Shown here one piece after another: positions 15,943 through 25,221 of a stretch of 64,000 nucleotides of DNA; position 1 is the first letter of the stretch, and each line of letters begins with the position of its first letter. The stretch covers positions 1 to 64,000 of the forward strand of contig JACMRL010000003.1 of NCBI GenBank assembly GCA_014376435.1, given 5' to 3'. The DNA is from Bdellovibrio sp. Lineage in GTDB: Bacteria; Bdellovibrionota; Bdellovibrionia; Bdellovibrionales; Bdellovibrionaceae. The position numbers were made by a program, and so were the translations under genes. The notes under the pieces are model-generated. The model had not been told where the DNA came from and ran no database searches. It worked only from the letters and a program-made list of their open reading frames with translations.

Positions 15943-18035
15943 TATTTGTTTTTCACATCTCCGCGGGCAAAAATACTTGCCACATAATGTAGGACATCCG
16001 TCGCCGAAATCTCATCGTAACCAAAATCTTTAATTAAACGTGATTTCACGATATCAATTTTTTCTTGCGTGTCTTTATCCGCTACTGAACTGACTAATGA
16101 AGTTAATTTAATACTGTCTTTTTGATCTTCAAACAGCTTAAGCTCAAGCGCTTTATGTAAACGCTCGTTCATCTTGTAATTGAACTTCTTATTATCGATC
16201 GCTAAGGCACCGATGTAATTCATGATCTCACGCCTAAAATCTTCTTTGCGTGATTCAGGAATTTCAATCTTCTCTTCAATCGCACGCATGAGACGCTCAT
16301 CCGGCTCTTCATCGTGACCGGTGAATTGATTACGTACTTTTTCTTTTTGCGTAAAAGCTTTTACGTTATCAATGTAGTTAGCACACAGACGTTGCAATGC
16401 TCCGTCATCGGCGCTGATGGCCCGTTGGACTTCCGATTTAATAATTTCTTCGTACTCTTGCTTCACAACAGCTAACAGCTCTTTGTATTCTTGCTTTAAG
16501 TCTTCGTTTGATAAAAGCGAGTGATGTTTCAGACCGCTGTCTAATTCGTTCATCACCATGAATGGATTGACCGAACCCTTGTTCAGCTGTTGAGCCATGA
16601 CTAAAGCATTCGATAACTTATCTTGAATATATCGCGGAGAAATTCCATCCAAGCCCTCACGCGTGGTTTCTTTACGAAGCTCTTTCACGTTGTCTTCGGT
16701 AAAATTTGCCAGCGTTTTACCGTTATATAGTTTTAGTTTCTGTAAACGAGTTAAGTTAGCTTTTTTCGGTTTTTCTAAACGAGTTAGTATTGCCCACATT
16801 GCCGCAATCTCAATCGTATGTGGCGCAATCGATATTCCGCGCAATTTTTGCGAATTAAAATCTTTTTTATAGATATTAATTTCTTCTTTTAAGCGCGTGA
16901 TGTAGGGAATATCAATCTTCACGGTACGGTCGCGCAAGGCTTCCATAAACTCGTTATCTTGTAATTTACGATACTCGGGCTCATTGGTGTGGCCAATGAT
17001 TACTTCATCGATATAAGTCTGCGCAAATTTTTTCGGTTTTACCCGATGCTCTTGCGAGGCTCCAAGTAAATCATACAGAAAGGCCACGTCTAATTTTAGA
17101 ACCTCGACAAATTCAATTAAACCACGATTGGCCACGTTGAATTCCCCATCAAAGTTAAAAGCGCGTGGATCTGAATCTGAACCATACTCTGCAATTTTAC
17201 GGTAATTAATATCTCCCGTTAATTCTGTAGAATCCTGATTTTTTTCATCTTTTGGCTGGAAGGTACCGATTCCGATGCGATCAGCTTCTGAAATAAAAAA
17301 TCTTTTCACGCGTACGTGCGATAAGACTTTCATCAAATCGCCGTTATATTTTTCCATCAGTGCTTTAAAAATAAAACGTGATGGCGGGCAAAGCTCGCCC
17401 ACAATTTTAGTTCTAAAATGTCCGTCTTGGCCGCGATTAATTTCTTCGCAAATAGTCGGGCGCATTTCTTCAGGAATCAGCAGCAGGGGCTCTTCATTCA
17501 TTGGTGAAGGAAATACGCGAACATCTTTCCCGAAAATTCCGTCTAACTTTCCACTTTCATCAAACCATTCAAAAGTATAAAGCGCACCCGTTGCCGAGCG
17601 TGAATAATCTTCCAAGCCTTTTTTCAAGCGACGACAAATTGTTGATTTAGCCGAACCCACCGGACCGTGAAGTAAAATCACACGTTTTTCAGTTCCGTAA
17701 CCCAATGCCGCGGCTTTAAGTACATTCACTAATTTCATTAGCTGCACATCCAGCCCGAAGACCGCATCTTTGCCGTTGTTAGGCAAATCGTCGAAGAAGC
17801 GATAGCGTACAATATGTTTTTTAAAATCAATATATTCTTCGGTGCCGGCTTCGACCACCATATCGAACATACGTTGATAAGCGTTGCGGGTAATTTTCGG
17901 GTCGGTCTTCACTAATTCTAGATATTGATCAAATGTGCCCGTCCAATGTAAGGACGCTGCCGCGGGGTTTTGGCCCTGCCATTTATCTACCAAGGATTTG
18001 AAGTTTATTGATGACGACATCGAAGCTCCTTTCAC
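15942..18035 (-). CDS. prkA: PrkA-type serine protein kinase (YeaG)
   Basis: 697 residues. The N-terminal AAA+ module has Walker [21 protein letters not shown]; further recognised stretches are [20 protein letters not shown] and [15 protein letters not shown] (sensor region). The C-terminal PrkA kinase-like domain follows from about residue 400. It is somewhat longer than the E. coli YeaG protein. It starts the prkA-yeaH-spoVR operon, with GGAG (aaaggagctt) upstream of 18035. Whether the family acts as kinase or protease in vivo is debated. Confidence 0.95.
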   Translation of the reverse strand: MKGASMSSSINFKSLVDKWQGQNPAAASLHWTGTFDQYLELVKTDPKITRNAYQRMFDMVVEAGTEEYIDFKKHIVRYRFFDDLPNNGKDAVFGLDVQLMKLVNVLKAAALGYGTEKRVILLHGPVGSAKSTICRRLKKGLEDYSRSATGALYTFEWFDESGKLDGIFGKDVRVFPSPMNEEPLLLIPEEMRPTICEEINRGQDGHFRTKIVGELCPPSRFIFKALMEKYNGDLMKVLSHVRVKRFFISEADRIGIGTFQPKDEKNQDSTELTGDINYRKIAEYGSDSDPRAFNFDGEFNVANRGLIEFVEVLKLDVAFLYDLLGASQEHRVKPKKFAQTYIDEVIIGHTNEPEYRKLQDNEFMEALRDRTVKIDIPYITRLKEEINIYKKDFNSQKLRGISIAPHTIEIAAMWAILTRLEKPKKANLTRLQKLKLYNGKTLANFTEDNVKELRKETTREGLDGISPRYIQDKLSNALVMAQQLNKGSVNPFMVMNELDSGLKHHSLLSNEDLKQEYKELLAVVKQEYEEIIKSEVQRAISADDGALQRLCANYIDNVKAFTQKEKVRNQFTGHDEEPDERLMRAIEEKIEIPESRKEDFRREIMNYIGALAIDNKKFNYKMNERLHKALELKLFEDQKDSIKLTSLVSSVADKDTQEKIDIVKSRLIKDFGYDEISATDVLHYVASIFARGDVKNK

Positions 18036-18117
18036 TTGATTTGTATCAAGATGAGTTTCGGGTGATCTAGTCTATGTATGATTATGCACTGAGATATTTC
18101 GGTTAGCGAATGTAAAA

Positions 18118-18750
18118 CTATTTTAAAATTATTTCTTTGTAGCCACTGGGTTTTTTCAAGACGAAGGTCTCGCTTTGAGATGTGGTAAGCAATGTACGCT
18201 CTTTAAAAAGCCATATCATCTCGAACTGATTGTTTTTTAGTTCGATCTTTTTCTGAGGAGGTTCTTGGTATGTCCATTTCACGGTTAACTCTTGCGGCCC
18301 TTTGCAAGCAATTGGACGCTCCGAAGAATCAACCTGACAACTTAGGTTGGTCGACTGTGGATTTTGATCGTGAATCGCTTTCCACAAAATACGCGGATCG
18401 ATGTATTGATTAAATATTGGATACAAAGATTTAGCAGAGAACGGGCCTTGATAATAACTTTGCGAAGTATGGAGCGCATACTGAATATTTTGCGGAGTCA
18501 TTACCACAGTTGCTACACGGTAACCTAAAGTTCCCGTTACTTCCATGCGGATGGCTTTGCCTGGAGCTAAAGCGATTTCAATATTCACATTATTTTTTTG
18601 ATCTTTGCTTTTGATTTGCGCCTTCGTTTGAAGCAGCACCGAAACGCCAGCCGGAATTTCTTTAACGCTATTTGTACCGCACGCAGCCAGGCCCAAAGTT
18701 AAAAACAATAAACCTGAAAATTGAATTAGCGAAATCATTTTTATTTTCAT
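18118..18750 (-). CDS. LolB-like outer-membrane lipoprotein (DUF4292-type)
   Basis: Start at 18750 gives about 210 residues with MISLIQFSGLLFLTLGLAAC, a signal peptide ending in a lipobox (LAAC). The mature part has the half-barrel pattern of LolB/LppX-like proteins: LLQTKAQIKSKDQKNNVNIE, MEVTGTLGYRVATVVMTPQN and a C-terminal strand set ending KKPSGYKEIILK. A lipoprotein-handling or lipid-binding role at the outer membrane is inferred from fold only. An ATG at 18789 overlaps the divergent gene and is not used. Confidence 0.65.
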   Translation of the reverse strand: MKIKMISLIQFSGLLFLTLGLAACGTNSVKEIPAGVSVLLQTKAQIKSKDQKNNVNIEIALAPGKAIRMEVTGTLGYRVATVVMTPQNIQYALHTSQSYYQGPFSAKSLYPIFNQYIDPRILWKAIHDQNPQSTNLSCQVDSSERPIACKGPQELTVKWTYQEPPQKKIELKNNQFEMIWLFKERTLLTTSQSETFVLKKPSGYKEIILK

Positions 18751-18790
18751 CACAAATCTATTTAAAGTTATGTTAACATCGAAAGGCAAT

Positions 18791-19339
18791 ATGAAATTGA
18801 GACATTTACTCTTATTTATTGTTTCGTGCGCCGTTCTGATTCTAAGCGAGCTGGTCGCCGGGTCTTTAATCGCCTTAGCTTTGTTATTTCAACTTGCCTT
18901 ACTCATAAAGGCGATACCGCTATCAAAAAAATCACAATTTGCCGCACTAAAAATATTTTTATTTTGTTTGCCGACGTTTTTTTTCTGGGGTGGCATTCAT
19001 TCATTCGTAAGCATCTATTCAGCTGAGGAGCACTGGCTATACTTTATCATGGCTTCGGTTGTGACGCTGGGTTTGTGTCTGATTGTAAGCTTACAAGGAA
19101 TTATTATTTTTGATTATTTGGAAGAATCTGAATTTTTGATTGGGCCTGCATTTCAAAAAGTTTTTAACGATATTCAAAAATCAAAAGGCCGATTGTTTAA
19201 AACAACCGGCCTTTTATTTATTTTTTCATTTATCCCGTGGCTTTTAACCGATTGGAAACTAATCTTTTCGGTTACGGCGACACTTCTTTATTTAAATTGG
19301 CATCAACTGAAGCTGGTAATCGTGCGCCATCCTTCATAA
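18791..19339 (+). CDS. Hypothetical membrane protein, four to five helices
   Basis: The ATG at 18791 follows GAAAGG (18781-18786). The 182-residue product has hydrophobic segments around LLLFIVSCAVLILSELVAGS, IFLFCLPTFFFWGGIHSF, YFIMASVVTLGLCLIVSLQG and TGLLFIFSFIPWLLTDW. A short cytosolic stretch (EESEFLIGPAFQKVFNDIQK) lies between. No family is recognised. Its last 68 bases overlap the 3' end of the convergent TPR gene. It is divergent from the LolB-like gene with only 40 bases between starts. Confidence 0.65.
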   Translation: MKLRHLLLFIVSCAVLILSELVAGSLIALALLFQLALLIKAIPLSKKSQFAALKIFLFCLPTFFFWGGIHSFVSIYSAEEHWLYFIMASVVTLGLCLIVSLQGIIIFDYLEESEFLIGPAFQKVFNDIQKSKGRLFKTTGLLFIFSFIPWLLTDWKLIFSVTATLLYLNWHQLKLVIVRHPS

Positions 19340-21131
19340 ATTTATCTACCAAAGTAATTTTTGTCTTCAAACCTTTTTTACGATCCGAATCTGTTTCGCT
19401 TTCGTTTGCTTTTTCAAATAAAACGCGGGCCTTATCTAGTTTATTTATTTTCAAGTAAACATCACCTAAGTGTTCCGCAATAATACCTACCCCGGGCTGC
19501 ATAGCGTAAGCTTTTTCTAAAACTTCGATTGATTCTTTGTACTGGCCTTTTTTAAATAAAACCCAACCCAACGTATCTAAAATAAATGCATCATTTTTTT
19601 CTTTTAGAACTGCTTGGCGAGCGAACACTTCGGCTTGTTCTAAATCTTTTCCCATTTCAGCCCAAGAAAATGCTAAGTAGTTCATGGCTTGTGCGTGCTC
19701 TTGATCTAAAGTTAAAACTTTTTTCATGCTATCGATCATGGCGTCTTTTAGATCCAACTTATCTTGGATCGAACCGCGGTAGAAATAAACTTGCGGATTT
19801 TTAGGAAACTTTTCTTCCGCTAACTTTAAAACTTCTAAAGACTTTTTATAATCTTTATTTTCTTCATGAAACTGAGTCATTAAGAAAAATGTTTGCGGAT
19901 TCTCAACCTTGTGAACCATTGATTCTTGTAATGAACTCATCGCCAGCCGCGAATTACCCATCAATTTTGCCAGATAAGCCGCGTGCAAACGCGCTTCTTC
20001 GAAGTAGGAGCTATCTTTAGCAATCTTCATATACTCATCAAAGGCTTTTTTAGGTTCTTTTTTCTCTTCGTAAACCGCGGACAAGTAAAATCGTACTTTA
20101 TCAGATTCAGGTGTTGTAGCTAAAATCTCTTGCAATTTATTAATCGCTAAATCATAAGATTTTTTATCGATTAAGATTAATGCCATTTTTAATTTAACTT
20201 GAACTAAATCGTCAGAATTAGAGTCTAACACTTCTAATTGCTCGTACGCTTTATCGTACAGATTCTTTTCAATATAATACTGAGAAAGAATTTCCGCTAA
20301 TTTTACTATAGGACCATGTTCTTTTTGAAACTTTGCGTAAAATTCGAAAGCTTTCTCTGCGCCTTTTTCTTTTTGAATCATTTGACCCAGCAAAGTAATG
20401 CCTTCACTGAAGGTCGGTTTAATTTTAACTGCCTTCAACAATTCAGCCTGAGCCGCGGCACCAGAACCCTTTAAATTTTGCTCGACTAAAACACGTGCTA
20501 AATAATAATGTGCTAAATGTTTTGAAGCGTAACTTGATTGTTTAGAAAGCGTGGTAAATGATTGAATTGCTTTTTTGTAATTTTTTGTTTCCGTGTAAAC
20601 GGCACCCAAGTAAAGACGAGCTTCAGAATCTTCTTTATCTTTTTTCAATAAAGATAAATATAACTCTTCTGCTTTGGCATAACTTTTTGTTGTTGTGTAA
20701 AGTCCACCGGCTAGTAATTTAAGGTCTCTGCTTTCCGGAGCTTGAGCCAAAGCTTTTTCTGACCAATAAATAGCGTCACGAGTTTGGCCGCGACGATAAT
20801 ATTCGATCGCTAGTTTTTGCATCAAGGTTGGCGCTTGTGGATCGTAAACTAAAGCTGACTTCAAAGATTCGATTGATTCACTGGCTTTACCCGCCTGAGA
20901 TTCAAGATCTGATTTTATAAATAAGTAATCAGCTTCCGATTGATTATGAACTGAATCAATTGTCGGTACATCAGAATCAAATTTTTCTGGAATATTCAAA
21001 GAAGAGGGTGCCCGGTTGTGATCGTTCATCGCTGAATCGTAAAACCTTCCTCCGTCGCTTGCGCAACCTAAGAAAAAAGTTGCCGAGAGCTGGAGTAAAA
21101 CACCTAAAATAAGCTGATTCTGTTTAATCAT
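19272..21131 (-). CDS. TPR-repeat lipoprotein
   Basis: 619 residues. A signal peptide with lipobox FLGC (residues 1-23) anchors it, most likely in the outer membrane. From about residue 65 to the end it is a solenoid of TPR motifs, e.g. SLKSALVYDPQAPTLMQKL, YLGAVYTETKNYKKAIQSF and LGDVYLKINKLDKARVLF. Such solenoids are scaffolds for protein complexes (BamD, PilW, exopolysaccharide export). The partner cannot be read from the neighbours. GAAAGG lies just upstream of the ATG at 21131. Confidence 0.85.
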   Translation of the reverse strand: MIKQNQLILGVLLQLSATFFLGCASDGGRFYDSAMNDHNRAPSSLNIPEKFDSDVPTIDSVHNQSEADYLFIKSDLESQAGKASESIESLKSALVYDPQAPTLMQKLAIEYYRRGQTRDAIYWSEKALAQAPESRDLKLLAGGLYTTTKSYAKAEELYLSLLKKDKEDSEARLYLGAVYTETKNYKKAIQSFTTLSKQSSYASKHLAHYYLARVLVEQNLKGSGAAAQAELLKAVKIKPTFSEGITLLGQMIQKEKGAEKAFEFYAKFQKEHGPIVKLAEILSQYYIEKNLYDKAYEQLEVLDSNSDDLVQVKLKMALILIDKKSYDLAINKLQEILATTPESDKVRFYLSAVYEEKKEPKKAFDEYMKIAKDSSYFEEARLHAAYLAKLMGNSRLAMSSLQESMVHKVENPQTFFLMTQFHEENKDYKKSLEVLKLAEEKFPKNPQVYFYRGSIQDKLDLKDAMIDSMKKVLTLDQEHAQAMNYLAFSWAEMGKDLEQAEVFARQAVLKEKNDAFILDTLGWVLFKKGQYKESIEVLEKAYAMQPGVGIIAEHLGDVYLKINKLDKARVLFEKANESETDSDRKKGLKTKITLVDKFMKDGARLPASVDANLNKEVSP

Positions 21132-21517
21132 ATGAGCTTCCTTTCCAAGCTCATCGGTCTAATCAGGGCTTTCACACGAGTCCAATTTGTTTAAAATATA
21201 ACCAAGCTTAAAGAAACTAGACCGAGTGTTTTTTGCATGAATTTTTATTTTTTTATAATTAACTTTGAAATAACTGGTAATTTATAAGTATCTGTTATCA
21301 CTAATATAAATCTTAACTTTTACGTACAGGTCTTAGGACTTTCGACTTGACTTCGAATTAGTGCCTTTTTTATTTAACCTCTAAGAAACTCTTGGGTGTC
21401 GAGATACTTGACAAGGGGTGGCGGCAAAGCTAACTTGCGCGAGAATAAATAGGCGAAAAGCTTCAGTTTTAAGCTAAAACGAAAAGCCGAATAAGCCGGC
21501 AAATGGAGGCCATTGTG
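21132..21517. other. Intergenic region between divergent TPR and PhaR-like genes
   Basis: The first 200 bases are strongly AT-rich. A plausible promoter for the plus-strand gene sits at 21408-21436. A long plus-strand leader of about 75 bases then precedes the phaR-like start, with potential pairing (AAGCTTCAGTTTTAAGCT). Nothing else is recognised. Confidence 0.4.
21408..21436 (+). promoter_or_regulatory. Predicted promoter of the PhaR-like gene
   Basis: TTGACA (perfect -35, 21408-21413), a 17-base spacer and TAACTT (weak -10, 21431-21436), with a run of GGGGTGGCGG in the spacer. Confidence 0.4.
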
Positions 21518-22069
21518 ATGAATCAAATGGACAACTTAGGCGTTAAACCAAGCGCAAAAGTTAAGATTATTAAACGTTATCAAAATCGTAAGCTTTACGA
21601 TACTCAGCAAAGTTGCTACGTCACTCTAGATGATATTGCTAAGATGATTCGCTCTAACGAAGAAGTTATGGTGATCGACAATAAATCTAAAAATGACATC
21701 ACAGCCGCAACTTTGACCCAAATCATATTTGAGTCAGAGAAAAAAGCTTCTCAGTACGCTCCGCTTTTCACATTACGTGAGATCATTCAAAACGGTAACG
21801 GCAGCATTTCTAGCTATTTAGCTAAACTTGGCGCTTTCCCGATTGATTACATGACTAAGCAAGCGACTGTGAACGTGAACATTGACCGAGTTTCTACAGA
21901 TGATTTGAAACAAAACTTGGAAAACCGCGTAGCTTCAGCAGCTCGTCTAAACACAGATTCAACTTCGAAAGCAGTAGCCGAAAAAGCAACGGTGCTTCCT
22001 GGAATGAATCAAGAAGACGAAACTCCGAACTTACCGCTACCAAGCAACAATCAAAACTTTAATCAGTAA
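21518..22069 (+). CDS. PhaR-type polyhydroxyalkanoate synthesis regulator
   Basis: 183 residues from ATG 21518; GGAGG lies eight bases upstream. The ATG at 21503 would place this ribosome site inside the coding region and is rejected. The DNA-binding module is clear (KIIKRYQNRKLYDTQQSCYV, TLDDIAKMIRSNEEVMVID, TLTQIIFESEKK), matching PHB_acc_N of PhaR. The C-terminal 80 residues are polar. In PHA producers PhaR represses phasin genes. No pha genes lie here, so the target in this organism is open. Confidence 0.88.
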   Translation: MNQMDNLGVKPSAKVKIIKRYQNRKLYDTQQSCYVTLDDIAKMIRSNEEVMVIDNKSKNDITAATLTQIIFESEKKASQYAPLFTLREIIQNGNGSISSYLAKLGAFPIDYMTKQATVNVNIDRVSTDDLKQNLENRVASAARLNTDSTSKAVAEKATVLPGMNQEDETPNLPLPSNNQNFNQ

Positions 22070-22104
22070 TTTAGTTTTAGACTTTATTAAGTTATGAGAT
22101 TCGA

Positions 22105-22135
22105 AAGGCTTGCAAGAAATTGTAGGCCTTTTTTT
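22105..22135 (+). terminator. Rho-independent terminator after the PhaR-like gene
   Basis: AAGGC..TGCAA-GAAA-TTGTA..GCCTT stem and a seven-T tail, 36 bases after the stop codon. Confidence 0.75.
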
Positions 22136-22216
22136 ATAAAAATCCGATCGTGCTACTGTCGAGAAGCTAGAACATACTAGGCAGTATGGCAGCAACGCAC
22201 TAGCCAACAGAAAAAC

Positions 22217-23479
22217 CTACTTCAAACTACGCACCAAAAAAATCTTCTTATGACTAGATTGCGTATTCGCCGAAGTAGCATCAATATCCGGCCAAGTTTC
22301 CGAAGATGAGTTCGACCCACTGAGACCCGTTAATTTAATTTTATAAGGTCCCGACGGCATCGGCATGTGAATCACCTGAATCGTTTGCGGCAAGGTCGAC
22401 CACTGTCTTAAATCTGCGCGCTCAGAAGCAATCATGGCCACCCAAGCTAGCGTCCCAAGTAGTTGATCTTTTTGGCGAACTTGATCGGCTACGACCTCTT
22501 TAGCGACTCTGGCACCTATTCTACGGGCAATTAGGGCTGCGTGATCATCTTCTAAAGTTTGAATCGCTGCTTTTTCAACATTATAAATTGGCTGGCTAAC
22601 ATATTTAGTTACGGCGGCAGATTCGCCGCCGGTGCTAACTTCAGCCTGTAATGATTTTGTCACACTCGGGGTAGGAATTAAATATGGAATTGTTCTTTCG
22701 CCTGGGCGGGGCGCTTTTCGCGGCCCCCAGCCTTGCATAAAAACAATCATCACTTCATTTTTATTTTTTTGTTTAATCATTTTTATTTCTTGTTCCGTAG
22801 CGCCAACTTTTTTAACTAAGCCTTCGAATTCTTGCGTTCTTCGAGCTAGCCAACAACCGCGCAACATATCTAAACCAACCGTTCGGTAAGTTGAATCAAT
22901 TTCGTAAGAGCTTTTGTAGGAGATGCACGCGTCGTCGTAGCGTTTTTGTGATTCGTAAATCAACCCAGATAAATATTGAGAAAAAGAATTCAGCTCAAAC
23001 TTTTTTTTATTCTCAGAATTTAGTTTATTAAATTTTTCGTTGATACGGCGAACTTCGACCATGGCGTCGTCAGGTTCTCCCATTTCTAAATAATTTAAAG
23101 CGGCGGCCGCATTGATAAATAATTTTTCAAAGGTATCACCTTTGTATTGAATCATTTCTTCATTTAACAAAGTTGCTCCGGCTAAGCGCGAGGCCGAGTG
23201 GTAATCAACTTCTTCACTAACCTTGTCGGCTTGTTGAAAAATTTTACTACTTTTTTTGTAATCTCCGCAGATTTGCAAAGCGGTTCCGTAATCAAGCAAG
23301 TAAACTAGCTGATCACCATTTACTTTGTCACTTTCAGTTTGTAGTAATTGTAAAGCCTCGGGACAGCGGCCACCCGTAAGGTGATCGCGCGCAGGAGAAA
23401 CGTTACTTTGATAAGTAGCACAGCCAACTAATAAACTGAAGGCTGCAATGAAGGCTATTAAAAACGAAAATTTAAACAT
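22217..23479 (-). CDS. COG3014-type lipoprotein with TPR-like helices
   Basis: 420 residues. The signal peptide ends in VGC (AFSLLVGCATYQS). The N-terminal half is TPR-like (LLDYGTALQICGDYKKSSKI, ALNYLEMGEPDDAMVEVRRI, SGLIYESQKRYDDACISYK), and the C-terminal half has a beta-rich module with VMIVFMQGWGPRKAPRPGE. The COG3014 family usually neighbours lpoB, as here, with 13 bases between the genes. A joint role in peptidoglycan synthase regulation at the outer membrane is inferred from this context. Confidence 0.8.
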   Translation of the reverse strand: MFKFSFLIAFIAAFSLLVGCATYQSNVSPARDHLTGGRCPEALQLLQTESDKVNGDQLVYLLDYGTALQICGDYKKSSKIFQQADKVSEEVDYHSASRLAGATLLNEEMIQYKGDTFEKLFINAAAALNYLEMGEPDDAMVEVRRINEKFNKLNSENKKKFELNSFSQYLSGLIYESQKRYDDACISYKSSYEIDSTYRTVGLDMLRGCWLARRTQEFEGLVKKVGATEQEIKMIKQKNKNEVMIVFMQGWGPRKAPRPGERTIPYLIPTPSVTKSLQAEVSTGGESAAVTKYVSQPIYNVEKAAIQTLEDDHAALIARRIGARVAKEVVADQVRQKDQLLGTLAWVAMIASERADLRQWSTLPQTIQVIHMPMPSGPYKIKLTGLSGSNSSSETWPDIDATSANTQSSHKKIFLVRSLK

Positions 23480-23492
23480 TAAAAATCAGCTT

Positions 23493-24092
23493 TTACAGGC
23501 CGATTGATTTTTTCTTGAAAGTCTTGCGAAGTTGTTTTTGATTTGTCCAAGTGATTACACCCGTTTTTAAATTTGTTAAATTTAAAGTGATTTTGTAATA
23601 AACTGATTTGTCTTTTCCAACTTCTTGCACGATTGAATCTAAGCGTCCGTTGATAATGAAGTCAGCACCCGTTTGTCCACCCGCAGATTTTTTAGTTTCT
23701 TCTGAAACCATGCCGTTATTTTGGTAATCGTATTCATTAGAAATGTCTCCACGTGCTTCCTTATCTACGAAAGCTACTTTGCCTGAGTTGGTTAAATCAA
23801 CGCGAACCATGTCCATGATGCTTTGGGTATCAATATGCTCACTAGTTTTATTTTGTAAGTTTGTAACCATCACGATTGGCATTTTCTTCGCGTTCGTAAT
23901 TGATGGATGCATCGTCATTGAATCAACCATTGCTTTTACAATCACTTGCATATCCGTTTCTGACCACTGATCGTTCATTAAGTTTTCACGGCTAACATCG
24001 TCGTATTGGCCTTTCACAAATGCTTTCGGTCCGCATGAAGAAAAAGCTAGTACCGCAGCTGCGCCTAGAATGGTTACTTTGATGATATTCAT
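23493..24092 (-). CDS. lpoB: LpoB-like penicillin-binding-protein activator lipoprotein
   Basis: The start at 24092 has AAGGAG seven bases upstream and gives about 199 residues with a signal peptide and the lipobox SSC (AVLAFSSCGPKAF). The body shows the LpoB pattern: MVDSMTMHPSITNAKKMPIV, VTNLQNKTSEHIDTQSIMD, GQTGADFIINGRLDSIVQEV and a C-terminal strand with VITWTNQKQLRKT. In E. coli LpoB activates PBP1b from the outer membrane. It is first in the pair with the COG3014 protein. The next ORF is divergent. Confidence 0.85.
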   Translation of the reverse strand: MNIIKVTILGAAAVLAFSSCGPKAFVKGQYDDVSRENLMNDQWSETDMQVIVKAMVDSMTMHPSITNAKKMPIVMVTNLQNKTSEHIDTQSIMDMVRVDLTNSGKVAFVDKEARGDISNEYDYQNNGMVSEETKKSAGGQTGADFIINGRLDSIVQEVGKDKSVYYKITLNLTNLKTGVITWTNQKQLRKTFKKKSIGL

Positions 24093-24162
24093 TATAAAAC
24101 TCCTTAGTTTGTTAATAGCTGCCATCATGCTAAACGATTTATTATAAAACGAAAAGCATACT

Positions 24163-24612
24163 GTGTTCCGGTTTATGGAGCGCACTATTTGTTTTTATCT
24201 TCTCTATGTTTGCGTACAATTTGCTGTAGCGCAAGAGATGTCACCTATACACAACAGTCGTCTTGCTTTTGAACTTTTAAAGCCCGTTTTTAACGCCGAT
24301 GCTGAAGAATTTTGGCTAATAGCTTTAAACTGCGACCTTTCATCAAAAGGTTTAACGATGATCGCCAAAGGCACCCTGAACTATTGTCCGGTTCACCCGC
24401 GCGACCTTTTTCGGGAAGCGATCCGATTTAATGCTTACGCGATGATAATTGCCCATAATCATCCAAGCCTAAATATTTTACCGACGAAAGAAGATATTCA
24501 GCTAACGAAAAAGTTTTGTAAGTTAGCCAAGTTATTAGAAATACCAATTTTAGATCACTTAATATTCAGTAATGAAAAATATTATAGCTTTAAAGAGAAT
24601 AATTTAATTTGA
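24163..24612 (+). CDS. RadC-like JAB/MPN domain protein
   Basis: Up to 149 residues. The core carries the JAMM metal-binding motif IIAHNHPSLNILPTKEDI (HxHP...D) and ILDHLIFS, as in the C-terminal domain of RadC (UPF0758). The helix-hairpin-helix N-terminal half of RadC is absent, so this is a short stand-alone JAB form. The start is uncertain: GTG 24163, ATG 24175 and ATG 24238 (MSPIHNSRLAFELLKP) are possible, and none has a strong site. The role of RadC itself in DNA repair is doubtful. It is divergent from lpoB. Confidence 0.7.
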   Translation: MFRFMERTICFYLLYVCVQFAVAQEMSPIHNSRLAFELLKPVFNADAEEFWLIALNCDLSSKGLTMIAKGTLNYCPVHPRDLFREAIRFNAYAMIIAHNHPSLNILPTKEDIQLTKKFCKLAKLLEIPILDHLIFSNEKYYSFKENNLI

Positions 24613-25146
24613 AGGATTAAGTTCAACAGAATCGTCTTGCCCTGAGGGTTTACGAATCGGTGTTACGCTGACTACTTTGGATAAATCTTTTGATAACACG
24701 ACATGAAACCCGCCACGACGGGCATTTTCAATATACTCTTTCGCGTACTGCTTTCGTACTTCCTCATCTTGCTGCGCCAAAGCAGCCTCATCATACATAT
24801 CTGAATTGATTACTTCGGCGGGCGTTATCTGAATATCAGACTCTCTCCAAATTTGTTTTGATACCGGCACATCTGCAGGATTTGTCTCTTTAGCATTTGT
24901 AGTTAGCACCAGTGGCTGCTTCAAAGCGTGCGCCACTGCTTTTTCTGAATCAAAGCGTTCTTTTTGTATTTTGTGCGTGGTTTGTTTCAAATATTTATTT
25001 ACGACTTGTTCAACATCATTCGACGACAAGTCAGACTGACCTATTGGCAAATTTTTTAATTGATACTCGTTATAAAAATAGAAGCCACCATATCCAACAA
25101 TGATAAGTGCGATCATATAATTAAACAGTTTATTCAGCTGTTTCAT
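24604..25146 (-). CDS. Hypothetical single-pass membrane protein
   Basis: The preferred ATG at 25146 gives 180 residues: a short cytosolic start, one membrane helix (YMIALIIVGYGGFYFYNEY), then a polar, Glu/Lys-rich region ending in a possibly extracytoplasmic mixed domain (RGGFHVVLSKDLSKVVSVTP). No family is recognised. It overlaps the convergent JAB gene by nine bases. It lies downstream of the sensor kinase with 75 bases between and may belong to the mreB operon tail. Confidence 0.6.
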   Translation of the reverse strand: MKQLNKLFNYMIALIIVGYGGFYFYNEYQLKNLPIGQSDLSSNDVEQVVNKYLKQTTHKIQKERFDSEKAVAHALKQPLVLTTNAKETNPADVPVSKQIWRESDIQITPAEVINSDMYDEAALAQQDEEVRKQYAKEYIENARRGGFHVVLSKDLSKVVSVTPIRKPSGQDDSVELNPSN

Positions 25147-25221
25147 AAATTGCTTATCGGCGGCTTGATTGCAGAATTTCAATATTTATTGTATCAAATC
25201 GAAACAATTTACAGTTGCCGC

